In this document: positions 43,901 through 50,700 of the stretch, one piece after another | Layout of the letters: the number at the start of each line of letters is the position of its first letter | Numbering within the stretch: position 1 is the stretch's first letter | Source: Euglena gracilis | Taxonomy: Eukaryota > Euglenida > Euglenophyceae > Euglenales | DNA length: 64,000 nucleotides | Direction: 5' to 3' | Assembly: GCA_039621445.1 (NCBI GenBank) | Contig: CP154956.1 | Coordinates: 66,294,257 to 66,358,256 of the forward strand | Notes under the pieces: model-generated | What the model was told of the DNA's origin: nothing | Seen by the model: only the letters and a program-made list of their open reading frames with translations | Databases searched by the model: none | Program-made: the position numbers and the translations under genes

Positions 43901-44569
43901 ACCAAGTTTTTATCAGAATATGAGGAGCTTTTTTCAAAATAGGAAAATGCCTGGCCTTTATTTTTATGGAAAGGCAGGGTATTTGTGTGTGGGCATTGCG
44001 ATTGGGAATTGGGAATGTGGGAATGCGTGTAGGAAAAGGATTCCCAAAGGGTTGATATCCCGAGGGGGCGTGGCCAAAACCCCACACGTTTCCCCCCCAA
44101 ACAAAACACACCTTGTGAGGAATTTGATCGCGATCCACCAAATTGGATCCTGATGTGTACCATCCAAGGATTTCATATGTGGGGAACACTTGCAAAAATT
44201 GATCTTTCTTTTGGTTCAAGTACTTTGGATCTGTAAGGTAAGCAACTTCACCCCCCCCCCTCAAAAGAAAGACAACCGATGACGATGTCTCCATCCACAA
44301 CGTCGTACACAAGCTCAAAAGAGGTGTGTATTTCGACTCTCCTTCCTTGTTGATTTCCAAGCAAGGCGCCAAGCACACGTTGCGGTGCATCATTGTTCAC
44401 TCTTTGGCGTGTGAAATGATCCGTCACGTTCAGGATGACAAGGGGATGCAAAACAATGTCGGCAGTTGCTACAAGTGAATATGAATAACGTAAGCAAGCA
44501 GAGAGGAGACAGACCCGCTGCTTCTGTTTCATACTTGACTTGATCAACTTGCATTGAGGAGCTTGCCAT
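18574..44569 (-). CDS. CSN6: COP9 signalosome complex subunit 6 (gene span, 7 exons)
   Basis: Complete gene assembled by hand: exons 44569-44515, 44468-44277, 44230-44112, 23481-23314, 22463-22304, 21788-21654 and 18695-18574, all with GT-AG borders and compatible phases, giving 951 nt (316 codons plus stop), the normal CSN6 length. CSN6 is a non-catalytic MPN-domain subunit of the COP9 signalosome, which removes Nedd8 from cullins. The protein opens with a short acidic leader, then IVLHPLVILNVTDHF, RVLGALLGNQQGRRVEI and FEILGWYTSG-like sequence (written EILGWYTSG). The JAMM His-x-His is absent, as expected for CSN6 and unlike CSN5. The C-terminal helical part follows (LPVYVYETVLHI, SERISVDTITHLE, ILSLCHKLP, LSELVDKFNF). 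Introns are 46, 46, 20630, 850, 515 and 2958 nt. Confidence 0.93.
18942..19200. mobile_element. hAT-type MITE (CAGGGGTTTT family)
   Basis: Terminal repeats CAGGGGTTTTTTTTT and AAAAAACCCCTG. The flanks CCCCGGCG and CCCTGGCG form an 8-bp target duplication with one mismatch. The body has GGCGCCTTCGGC(A/G)CC and C-run blocks shared with 19950-20199 and 53840-54547. Confidence 0.8.
19950..20199. mobile_element. hAT-type MITE (CAGGGGTTTT family)
   Basis: Termini CAGGGTTTTTTAAG and AAAAAACCCCTG. Flanks ATTCCAAT and ATTCCAGT (7 of 8 match). Confidence 0.75.
21220..21331. mobile_element. Truncated hAT-type MITE (CAGGGAATTTCTTAAG family)
   Basis: An inverted copy of one arm of 60091-60584, ending CTTAAGAAATTCCCTG with the CCAGCAGC/GCTGCTGG-rich body. 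The other end is absent. Confidence 0.65.
21654..21788 (-). CDS. CSN6: CSN6 exon 6
   Basis: Encodes QHPRDHALLRMILSLCHKLP and a segment ending NDTLLISHIG. It matches the conserved C-terminal helix of CSN6. Ends in phase 1 before GTGTGC. Confidence 0.92.
21789..22303 (-). other. CSN6: CSN6 intron 5, 515 nt
   Basis: GTTGCT...ATCACCCAG. No repeat family recognised. Confidence 0.75.
22304..22463 (-). CDS. CSN6: CSN6 exon 5
   Basis: Encodes SERISVDTITHLESNRAGD, then a helical segment ending LIALYLTKVKEG. The donor GTTGCT (phase 1) was preferred over GTGAAG because only it joins in frame to exon 6. Confidence 0.9.
22464..23313 (-). other. CSN6: CSN6 intron 4, 850 nt
   Basis: GTGTGT...GGTCTCAG. 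Contains one G/C-run block near 22480-22560. No other feature recognised. Confidence 0.8.
23314..23481 (-). CDS. CSN6: CSN6 exon 4
   Basis: Encodes VIMEYNESPLLLLVNCE, then RDLPVYVYETVLHIVEDLPV and RVPYRIESEE. 56 codons, phase 0 at both ends. Confidence 0.93.
23690..24548 (-). repeat. Dispersed repeat, copy 1, with long hairpin
   Basis: Homologous in inverse to 48190-48778 and in direct orientation to 50425-50945. It carries several diverged 'AAAGCTCTTCTCAAGGGCTTT' blocks. At its right end 24440-24487 and 24501-24548 form a 48-bp-arm inverted repeat built from CGGTTTGGGCGTGAAGCCG-type sequence. No coding signal. Confidence 0.7.
24830..25540. repeat. Degenerate TTTTGGCCACT array
   Basis: Many loosely spaced copies of TTTTGGCCA(C/T)TTTTG and variants such as TTTTGCCCACTTT, on a scale of 10-12 nt, interrupted by unique sequence. 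Low-complexity repeat within CSN6 intron 3. Confidence 0.6.
25545..27850. other. CSN6 intron 3 segment with AGAGGTAGAGGTAG blocks
   Basis: Inverted copies of an AGGTAGAGGT-type repeat occur near 25950-25995, 26242-26270 and 26695-26770. Between them is a block of normal base composition (26275-26690) with unrecognised frames. No supported gene. Confidence 0.35.
27880..28310. repeat. G-run / GTATTATTTGGGG repeat block
   Basis: Repeated blocks of GGGGGGTATTATTTGGGGG flank a ~200-bp unique centre. The same class is seen at 6470-7300. Confidence 0.6.
28600..29360. repeat. G-run repeats and A-rich tract
   Basis: Contains the 'aataacctggcgggg' block (28617-28780, class shared with 20.2-20.43 and 35.15-35.26 kb), GTTTATATTTGGGG blocks, and an A-rich tract at 28947-29036. 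That tract is bounded by a direct repeat of GTCACTTT(T)CGGTCCAAA (28917 and 29039). Confidence 0.6.
29481..29727. mobile_element. hAT-type MITE with exact 8-bp target duplication
   Basis: Termini CAGGCTTCTTTTTAAG and TTAAAAAGAAGCCTG. Flanked on both sides by GGGGGGAA. The body has GGCGCTTCGCGCC and long C/G runs. Confidence 0.8.
29955..30070. repeat. Dispersed repeat shared with 38945-39065
   Basis: Shares AAAGAAAGGCTGAAGTGATG and CGATTCTCGGGTCACGGG, followed by a TCACGGGGGG run, with 38945-39065. TCACGGGGG runs also occur at 37260-37345. Confidence 0.65.
30735..30901. repeat. Stacked palindromes, left end of copy A
   Basis: Three units of ACACACTGTGTCTCGTGGACT alternate with their complements, giving several overlapping potential stem-loops. 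The V/C/H/D/T-rich frames read here are artefacts of the repeat. Confidence 0.9.
31104..31838 (-). CDS. PHD-type zinc finger protein of mobile element A
   Basis: Intact 244-aa frame. The N-terminus KKTANSVDRMLPRPPKPDE and a VDPIHGTLLA block recur in copy B; copy C keeps only the N-terminus. The middle is rich in charged residues (LRDDDDLAVERN). The last ~53 residues form a C4HC3 finger: Cys192-x2-Cys195, Cys213-x2-Cys216, His221, Cys224 and Cys238-x2-Cys241, with CGLSYHWKC in the centre. PHD fingers usually read histone H3 tails, but the residues that would set specificity were not judged here. The role in the element is unknown: it could be a DNA or chromatin-targeting accessory protein or a captured host gene. 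Conservation of the start and finger between diverged copies argues that it was selected. Confidence 0.8.
   Translation of the reverse strand: MKKTANSVDRMLPRPPKPDEFVATLEKYLVDLQKGPAVDPIHGTLLANVLEEKPKGTAKAERVAVTRLLEFQQMCKHLNAQYEDLDGFFPAWAGWVIDPRYLFDEATLINQAEQQRRAQCGTTFKFETYLRDDDDLAVERNRAQWSKWTIFGAPPSAEHAPVAQDMSNIPSLFPAVSSSRANKRPRPVRPNCGFCGVTVPLNPPCRELNAVVCDACGLSYHWKCANLVRPPKHGSWICESCVGQ
31995..32125. repeat. Stacked palindromes, right end of copy A
   Basis: Mirror of the left block: GACACACACTGTGTCTCGTG and complements, four arms in two palindromes. Confidence 0.9.
32228..32288. repeat. Palindrome abutting copy A
   Basis: ACAAAAATCGTCCA...GGACACAC is followed by GTGTGTCC...TGGACGATTTTTGT, a ~28-bp-arm hairpin directly outside the right end. 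AAAATCG also starts the element at 49296, so this may be a related minimal element. Confidence 0.7.
32289..33064. other. CSN6 intron 3 segment between copies A and B
   Basis: Includes a C-run and a stretch with TCGAAAAA/TTTTTCGAC repeats (32470-32700) like those at 36180-36440. No gene recognised. Confidence 0.4.
33065..34386 (-). mobile_element. PHD-finger element, copy B (gene frameshifted)
   Basis: Terminal inverted repeats of ~50 bp: AAAACGTGTTCAGCCCGCCA at 33065 and its near-complement ending at 34386, with GAAATTCGTGGTCATGA at the inner edge. Subterminal arrays are short direct repeats (TTTTCAATGAGGGCATCTGT; 33115-33205 and 34142-34282) rather than the palindromes of copy A. The gene occupies 34106-33360 in the same orientation as in A. 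The ends share only a short core with A (CGTG followed by AGAGCCC or GAGGCCC). Confidence 0.8.
33360..34106 (-). pseudogene. PHD-type zinc finger gene of element B, two frameshifts
   Basis: Starts TKRTANFVNGLLPPPP and continues VDPLHGTLLA. The frame breaks near the AAGAAAAAG run (~33955), resumes as LDAFFVAWTGWELEPSLLFD, breaks again near 33730, and resumes through DVDIDIDTDSEE to the finger CGFCGVPIPKNP, VVCDACGLAYHFHC and FLCKAC. The order and spacing match the protein of copy A, so this is a homologous and probably dead copy. Confidence 0.8.
34490..35030. repeat. Arm of the 2.0-2.8 kb foldback family
   Basis: Shares, in inverse, GGCCGCCGACA, GTGTCGGTCAGA-like and AAAATGTACATT tracts with 2300-2480, and CCCAGTTTGGACCCC, CAGTCGCTCGCGACTG and TGGTGATAAT(C) with 2590-2770. 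A single degenerate arm. Confidence 0.7.
35031..37405. other. CSN6 intron 3 segment, degenerate repeats, no gene
   Basis: Contains a G-run block at 35080-35340, paired copies of a TCAAAAAGTCGAAAAAAATC tract (36193 and 36355), C-run blocks at 36540-36640 and 36750-36790, and TCACGGGGG runs at 37270-37345. No conserved protein was recognised. Confidence 0.4.
37412..37727. mobile_element. Palindrome-ended MITE (AGATCTGGCCTGGGG family), copy 1
   Basis: Left end TAGATTTGGCCTGGGGGG then TTGTGGGCAGACCCTAGGGT and GGTCGCCAAAGGTCG repeats; the right end is the inverse, ending AGGCCAGATCC. The right arm contains the 26-bp palindrome GTGGGCAGACCCT plus its complement. The interior (AAAAAATGCGCTCCA, GCCGCTACAATGCAAAAAAG) is shared in inverse with 55311-55611. 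Confidence 0.75.
38640..38735. repeat. GGTCGCTAGCGACC palindromic repeats
   Basis: Several CTGGTCGCTAGCGACTGG units. The same motif recurs at 43170-43250 and 43438-43475. Confidence 0.7.
39106..40060. pseudogene. Scrambled PHD-finger gene fragments
   Basis: Three pieces of a B-type gene: minus strand 39206-39106 (start AKRTANFVNGLLPPPP), plus strand ~39540-39665 (finger: PFPKIQIV, CGLAYHFHC, SFLCKAC, with an internal deletion) and plus strand ~39928-40060 (HGTLLA, then a frame with EPSLLFDDASVIEQCVAQ). Order and orientation are not collinear with copies A and B, so this is a rearranged relic. Confidence 0.7.
40062..40547. repeat. Foldback of ATATTGTCCC/GGGACAATAT blocks
   Basis: Left part (CCATATTGTCCC, GGCTCGGTCAATGAAATTTC) returns in inverse at 40400-40530. 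A related copy with TTTATTGTCC lies at 43262-43440. Confidence 0.7.
40548..42041. mobile_element. Gene-less hairpin element with ~190-bp TIRs
   Basis: Left end CGGTAGACTGGGGG, right end CCCCCAGTCTACCG. Each arm holds stacked GTAGTCGGCCGACTAGTCGG palindromes and ends inward with AAAACCGCCGACTTTTAAGC. The length (1494 bp) and layout match the PHD-finger elements, but there is no open gene; the centre is a tandem array. Confidence 0.75.
41050..41640. repeat. ~104-115-bp tandem array, five copies
   Basis: Units contain AACAAAATCCCTTCT, TTGGCAACATACTCGGGGG, AAGTCGTTTTTGTGGCTCAC and GGGGGGCTCCGCCCCCCC. Copies of TCGTTTTTGTGG start at 41101, 41209, 41313, 41424 and 41539. Unit length varies mainly through the G/C runs. 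Confidence 0.9.
42150..42555. repeat. 77-bp tandem array, about five copies
   Basis: Unit: CAGTTGGGCAACAAAGGGG, TTTGCCATCCAAAACGGTT, GGGCAGCACAAGGGATTTTG, TTATTTCGGGGCCCTAAAA. One copy is shortened (near 42400). The unit is not a multiple of 3. Confidence 0.9.
42780..42840. mobile_element. Right end of palindrome-ended MITE family
   Basis: GGCGACCGTGGGCCGACC, the perfect 26-bp palindrome (42781-42806), then C run and AGGTCAGATCC. No left partner nearby; related left-type ends at 39728-39790. Confidence 0.6.
42906..42991. mobile_element. Solo right end of PHD element family B
   Basis: TTGCCACAGATGCCCTAATG is followed by ATGACCACGAAATTCAGGAC and GGCGGGCTAAACACGTTTTT, matching 34264-34386 with the interior deleted. 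Confidence 0.7.
43000..44111. other. 5' part of CSN6 intron 3, no separate gene
   Basis: Contains GGTCGCTAGCGACC repeats, a TTTATTGTCC foldback (43262-43440) and a CTTGCACACACAAGGGG block repeated at 43700 and 43800 (related sequence near 51400-51600). Confidence 0.45.
44112..44230 (-). CDS. CSN6: CSN6 exon 3
   Basis: Encodes DPKYLNQKKDQFLQVF, then EILGWYTSG and DQIPHK. WYTSG replaces the metal-binding W-x-H-S-H of active JAMM enzymes. Ends in phase 0 before GTGTGT. Confidence 0.93.
44231..44276 (-). other. CSN6: CSN6 intron 2, 46 nt
   Basis: GTTGTC...CCTTACAG, including an 11-base G run on the coding strand. Confidence 0.9.
44277..44468 (-). CDS. CSN6: CSN6 exon 2 (MPN core)
   Basis: Encodes ATADIVLHPLVILNVTDHF, then RVLGALLGNQQGRRVEI and SFELVYDVVDGDIVI. 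This is the most diagnostic exon for CSN6 against RPN8, eIF3f and eIF3h. Confidence 0.95.
44469..44514 (-). other. CSN6: CSN6 intron 1, 46 nt
   Basis: GTCTGT...CACTTGTAG. Removal restores the frame into the MPN domain. Confidence 0.9.
44515..44569 (-). CDS. CSN6: CSN6 exon 1 (start codon)
   Basis: ATG complement at 44567-44569. Encodes MASSSMQVDQVKYETEAA plus one base and ends before GTCTGT. The start was chosen because the first exon is short, the leader resembles CSN6 proteins, and the next gene diverges 195 bp away; the frame itself stays open further upstream. Confidence 0.85.
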
Positions 44570-44764
44570 TTTGAAACTTGAAACGGACGAAGAGGAGGAA
44601 GGGTAGCGTTCATCTTTGGTTTTAAAAGAGAACAGGCAAACAGAACCATCAAGAAACCACATGGAACTAATTAGTGTCTGAGCATTTCCCTTGTGGTTGT
44701 CGTGTTCACCCAAGGCAATGTGATTCTGGAACAGAAGTCGCCGGCTTTTACGCGATTGACGAAA
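44570..44764. promoter_or_regulatory. Divergent CSN6 / alpha-kinase promoter interval
   Basis: 195 bp lie between the CSN6 ATG (minus) and the alpha-kinase ATG (plus). The interval lacks the G-runs and repeats seen almost everywhere else. No TATA box or known element was identified; the inference of a shared promoter rests on position. Confidence 0.6.
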
Positions 44765-44777
44765 ATGCCCATCATTG
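44765..44777 (+). CDS. Alpha-kinase exon 1 (start codon)
   Basis: GACGAAAATGCCCATCATTG gives MPII plus one base, then GTATGG. A 13-nt coding exon; the start is inferred from phase and the 46-nt intron, and an upstream start in the same open frame cannot be excluded. Confidence 0.65.
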
Positions 44778-47700
44778 GTATGGTTGGCATTCTGTCACAC
44801 TTTGCACTGTGGTGGGAATGCAGTTCAATCCACAAGGGCTTCTGGACAACTTGGAGGCACCGAAAAAGCTCTGAAGCATGAGTATGACGACATCACCGAA
44901 AAATGGGAAGTGACAACCATTTTTGTTCGCCTCGATCCCACCGTCATTGCAGAGGTTTACTTTCATCCTTTGGTCCATCGCAACGATTTTAACTTTTCAA
45001 GGGGACAAATCGCTTGGTTTACAACATCACCGATCTCTCTGCACCAAAAGGAAAACAAAGCAAGGTTGCAAAGGCAGCCAAAAGTTCCGCAGAAAGTGTG
45101 TTTGATCTTCTGAGGAGTAATGAACCATTCATCTATCTCAGCGCGTCAAGAAACGTTCAAGGCAGTGGTGATGCAAAAACGGTGTCAAAGGCTTGCAGAA
45201 AAATTCAATTCACTTGGAGCTCCTAAGAAGGTGAATTTCATTGACACCTGCATTGTTGAGTTTGTTCAACGCCCTGCTGATCACACAGGAGGTACAGTGA
45301 ATCACTCGTCTTTTTCCTCCTTTTCATCTCCAGGTCATCCAATCATGATTATGGAACCTCGTCTTGAAGGAACTTACAAGAAATACAGCAACAACTTTGG
45401 TTACGTTGACAAGGAGGACAGGAACACACCACAAGTGTGTCACGTGCTCTTGCTCTTTTTCATGAAAATTAAAAACACACTGCATTTGTGTGGAAACCCC
45501 CACTCTGCCTGATCTTATCATAATTCAGGACAAATTTTCCACGTGAGCATTGGTTTTGTGCAGGGGGCAGGCTCCAGCTTCCTTTTATTTTTTTTCAGGA
45601 AGTTCGCATTCCCGCCCCAAGGGGCTGTGGGCAGGCGGGGGGGAGGCATGGGTGTTGACATTTCCCCGGGGGGGGGGGGGCTCAATGACTAAAAGTGGGG
45701 GTGCTGGCTAGTCGATCAACTAGTTGGGAGCTTTGGCAGGGGGGGGGGAGGGGGGGTCCCGAGGTCAGTTTTTGGTACTTATCTGTTATCGCACGACACC
45801 TTATTTTTTGGTTATCGCACGACACCTTGTTTTTAGTTCTATGGGGTTATTTAAGGAGTAGGGTTAGGTGCGCACAGGCCATGTAGCGCAACATGGCCTG
45901 TGCGCACCTAACCCTACTCCTTAAATAACCCAATATTAACCCAAAAATAAGGGCGTCGTGCGATAACCAAAATAAGGTGTCGTGTGATAACAGATAAGTA
46001 CCCAGTTTTTTTTTGCATTTTTGGCACTTTTTGCTGTACTGTCTCAACACAGGGGGGGGAGGGTCCTGGGGTCCCAACTGTACTGCCAACCCCCCCCCTC
46101 AAAAATTGGCCAAAAACCGGCGCCGAAGGCGCCGGAAAAATTTTTTAGGGCCTTTTTTTGGTCCAAAAAGGCCATTTTTGGTGTCAAAATTTTCATCTGT
46201 CTCGGACCGTTCGGCACCAGGGGGGGGGTCCCAAAAATCCCAACTGTACAGGGGGGGGGGAGGGGGGTCCCCAAAAAACCCCAACTGTACTGCCGTCGCC
46301 CCTTGGTCGGCCAACCAATTTTCAATTCCTTTTGTCTGCAACTGTTTGGAGGGCCCCAAAACAAAACAATCTCTTGTGTTACAGATGTTGTTTTGTTACA
46401 TTTCCGTAACTGTAACCATATCGCGCTTTGTTAATAAACCATGTTGCATTTCATCGGAGTGGCTAGTCCGCCGACTTTGTCGATTGACTATTCGACAGGG
46501 CAACTGGCCAGTCAATCTACTATTCAATCGACACCAGTGCCGCCATACGGTGACAAGTTTTCAGTGTTGTGCTTTGCTGCCCAAAGTGCGACCAGACAGT
46601 GACAAGTATTTCTCAGCAAAATTGCCGAATTTCACCAAAAATGCCCAAAATTTGAAATTTCCTGGATTTCTAAGTCACCAAACCACCCCCCAAAAAACAC
46701 AAAAAACAAGAAAATCGAGGGTGGAACATCACAAAACAAAGAACATTTGGGAAACTTTCTTTTCAAAATTGATGATTTATCGATGATTCCCTCCCCCTCA
46801 ACCGCAGGCATCATAATTTTGGGAATGAAAAATGGACTTCGGTGTGAAATTCCCAAAAAAAAGTTGGCCATGGTCATGGTATGGCAATGTCAGTCCGAAG
46901 CGGGGGGGGGGGGGTATGGCCAGGGGTGCCCCCCCCTTTGCATGTGGTTTGGGGTTATTTTGAAAGAATATTTCAGGTGGGCTCAGCAACTTAGCCTGAG
47001 GGGGGTTGAGTCGACCGACCAGTCGGTGATGCATGGGGGGGGGGGTCCTGTTGATAAAAAGGACCCCCCTTCGACCCCTGGTAGGGAATTGCCCATCGTG
47101 AACATATGAAAAGGGACAATTGGCCTAAATTTGGCCGAAATTTGGTGAAAATTGAAACTTCAGACACACACAACTCTCCGAACCCTGACCCTGAGCCAAA
47201 ATCCAAAGTTCGAGATTCCTCATTTTTATGCGGCGACAAAAAATGTTTTTCCTTCCCAAATCCCGGGGGGGGGGGGGGCGCCAGACACCATGCCCATAAC
47301 AGGCAAGCCAATTTCTTCCAAGGTTGACGGCTTGTTTTTTTTGAAACAAAAAAAACATGTTTTTTTTTAAAAAAATATGTTTTTTTAAAAAAAACAAAAA
47401 AAACGTCATGGAGGGTTTGGGGGAAAAATTTTTTGCAATGTTTTTTTTGGGAAAAAGTGCATTTTTTATCTCTACAACATTCATTTTTTTTGGGTTGAAA
47501 GCATGATTTTTCGCACCAGAAAACACAGATTTGGAAATACTTTCACACATTTGAAGGAAAAAAAAAACTTCACAGGGGGTGTTCCCCCCATGACCCCCCT
47601 CCCCCAACCCGACCTAAGGCCCGTTTCGGCCATTTTTTCTGAAAAACTTGGCTGGTGATGCCTAATTTGACAAAATATTCCGGTAGATTTCCTAATTTTT

Positions 47701-50700
47701 GTTTGGGGGATTCCTATTTTGGAGCCTAAAAAGGATTTTTTCCCAAAAATTCGTTTTTGGTGATTTCTAATCTGGCCAAATGTGCCCCCCCTCGTGACCC
47801 CCCCCCCTGTGACCCCCCTGTGACCCCCCCCTCGTGACCCGAACCACTTGCGAAAAATTTTCTTCGAAAAATGGCCATTTCGCAAGGAAAAAGGTCAATT
47901 TTTGCTTTTCAAAAAAAACATGTTTTTTTTTGCGTTTTTTTTAAAAAAAACATGTTTTTTTGTTTTTTTAAAAAAAAACAAAAAAAACGTCAACCCTGAT
48001 TTCTTCTTGTAACCGTGAATAGAGGCCCGGCGCCTGCCCTGTTTTTCGTGGGTGTGCACGGAAAACAGGGCATATTTTCAATTCACGAAAATATGCCCTG
48101 TTTTTCGTGAATAGGTATTCACGAAAAACAGGGCATATTTTCGTGAATACGAATTTTACTGAAATGAACCCCAAAAACCTGTCAATCCCATCAATCGAAA
48201 GCTCTTCTCAAGGGCTTTTGACAGATGGCCACAGGATTCAGCAATAATGCACACGGCACTTATTTTCAGTGATCGTGTATTCCAAAATTCGACATCCTAA
48301 TTTCTGAAATCCCACACCTCAGGTGCCATACGGCATATCAATTGAAAGCTCTCCCCATGAGCTTTCATTTGGTGCCCTCAGAACTCAGCCACACTGCACA
48401 GCGCCCTAAAAATTGCCGATCGCAATGTTCCGGCCCTTTTCGCAAATCCCAAAACCCACTGTTCACCTGCCATGTTTCCCCTTCTTCTCAAGGGCTTTCA
48501 GCAGATGGCCTTAGATTCCAGCCGTGCTGCATGGTACTCTATTTCAGAAATTCCCCAAATTTGACCAAATGGAAAGTGTTGCACAAAATACCCCAATTTC
48601 TGGCCAAATACCCCCCCAAAAACTGCTCAGATATGATTGCCATATGTCTAAAAACCATTTTGGACACTTTTTGGCACTTTTCATTTTGGGTCCCCTGGAC
48701 GCCGTCTTCCCGCCCGAACCAACCAGACAAGCGTTGGACGCCGGTTCGGGCGTGAAGCCAGAGCCCCAATACACGGTTTGGGGGTTGTGGCAACATTCGG
48801 TCCATGGTGTTTGTGGCTTTCTTCGCCATTTTTGCAAGAGCAGACCGAGGAACAACACAAGCAATGTGGATAAAATACCGACCCTCTGTTATCCGTTAGG
48901 CTCTAAAGCGAATATCGGCGTCAGGCCAAGCATTGTGGGGGCCTTTGGGGGACCGGGCGCCTTCGGCGCCCGGTCCCCCCCCCCAAAGTGCCCCCCAATT
49001 ACTTGGCCCAACGCCCATTTCTCGTTTTCCAGGACCAGCGGTGCTATGTGGGTATGATTCGGGTCATTTGGACACCATTTCTACAGACCTGTTTCTATTC
49101 ACAAAAAACAGGGCATATTTTCAATTCACGAAAATATGCCCTGTTTTCCGTGAATAGGTATTCACGAAAAACAGGGCATATTTTCGTGAATAGGATTTTT
49201 GGGGAAAAAATGGCAAAAAAATGCCCGAAAACCTGGCGTGAAGCACACCAACGAAAAACAGGGCAGGCGCCGGGCCTTTCTATTCACGGTTACAGAAAAA
49301 TCGTGGGCTATAACCCGTATTCAGGGCGTATAACGGGTCAAGGGCGCCTATGGCGCCCTTGACCCGTTATACGGCCTGAGGAGGAGCCCAGATAACCGCG
49401 GTGTAACCGCGGTGTAACCGCGGTGTAACCGCGGTGAGAACAAGAACAAGAGGGGTGTACCCCTCGCAACCCCCGCGACCCCCACATGGAGGGTTTCCGC
49501 ATCCCAGTAGGAGCCAAAAAATGGCACCTAATTAGGAATTAGCACCCAAATTAGGAATCAAAATTGCCAAAATGTGTGATAAATTCCTAATTGGATCTAT
49601 TTTTGGACACAAAAGTTCTAAAAGTAGGGCACATGTGACGTTGTGTGTGAGGTCACACTGGTCACACGTGACCCGTCAAAACTGCCACGTCCCCCCCGAC
49701 CCCCCCCCGCGACGTTCAGCGAGAAGGGTTAAACTGTTTGCAAGAACCTTAACCCTAACTCGACTCCTTCAAATAACCTCATAATGACCCGTTTCTGGCC
49801 TGAAGAGAACTGACTTGGCGTTTTTAGAAGTGGGGGTCATTTAGCGAAGGAGTAAACCCCCCCAAATAACCCCCCCCCCCAAATAGCATCCCCCAAATAA
49901 CACCCCCCCCTCTGGGGCTGATTTCGAGCGCCAAAATAACACCCCCCTGTTTTCCTTTGGTTTTCCATGTGTCAAATACCACACACACCCAAACAACACC
50001 CCCCCCCCCCTAGGGTGGAGACTGAAATTTCCGGCACTTGAAATTTCACCAAATTTCATGATTTTTTACTTATCTTTCCGACCACTTTTCACCAATGTCA
50101 CCACCCTACCCCCCCCCCCTGGGGCCCCAGCTCATCTAAATTGAACACACCGGGGGGGGGGGGTTATTTGGGGGGTTACCGTTTTTTCGGGTGGTCTTAC
50201 TTTGGGGGGATTTCCCATTTTGCCGACGCCCCCGAAACTCTGCCTCCTACCTTGCAAGGCACCTTGCCCACGTAACCGCGGTGTAACCGCGGTGTAACCG
50301 CGGTGATAACCGCGGTGTGGGCTCCTCCTGAATACGGGTTATGCCCACGATTTTTACATAAAAAACGGCCGTTTCGGACCACGGTTTGCTCCAAATCCCA
50401 GATCCAACCCTCCTCCTTCATGCCCAAACCGTCCAGAACGCCGGTTCGGGCATGAAGCCGGCGTCTGGGGGACCCAAAATGAAAAGTGCCAAAAAAGTGT
50501 CCAAAATGGTTTGTAGACATGTAGCATCATATCTGAGCAGTTTTTGGGGGGCATTTGGCTAGAAATTGGTGTATTTTGTGCAATAATTTCCATTTGGCCA
50601 AATTTGGCGAATTTCTGAAATAGAATACCATGCAGCACAGCTGAAATCTAAGGCCAGCCCTTGAGAAGAGCTATCGATCAAGGGGCAACATGGCAGATGA

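Larger units (their letters stand above)
23482..44111 (-). other. CSN6: CSN6 intron 3, 20.6 kb, filled with mobile DNA
   Basis: Starts GTGTGTTTTG and ends TCATTTGCAG. It contains PHD-finger hairpin elements, foldback and hAT-type miniature elements, tandem arrays and G-run repeats listed separately. No host exon with a match to CSN6 lies inside it, and the flanking exons join in phase 0 exactly where CSN6 homologues are continuous. Confidence 0.85.
48008..49294 (-). mobile_element. PHD-finger hairpin element, copy C (gene remnant)
   Basis: Terminal repeats TGTAACCGTGAATAG then AGGCCCGGCGCCTGCCCTG (48008) and the inverse ending at 49294. Stacked palindromes from AAAACAGGGCATATTTTC occur at 48060-48150 and 49096-49195. 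A gene start on the minus strand at 48829 reads AKKATNTMDRMLPQPP, homologous to copies A and B, then runs into the dispersed repeat at 48778. The finger is gone. Confidence 0.78.

Noticed and set aside
44674-44874. Plus-strand frame ending LDNLEAPKKL as alternative kinase N-terminus
   Set aside because: The 46-nt intron 44778-44823 gives an in-phase join to the kinase N-lobe from another frame, while this frame stops before the domain.
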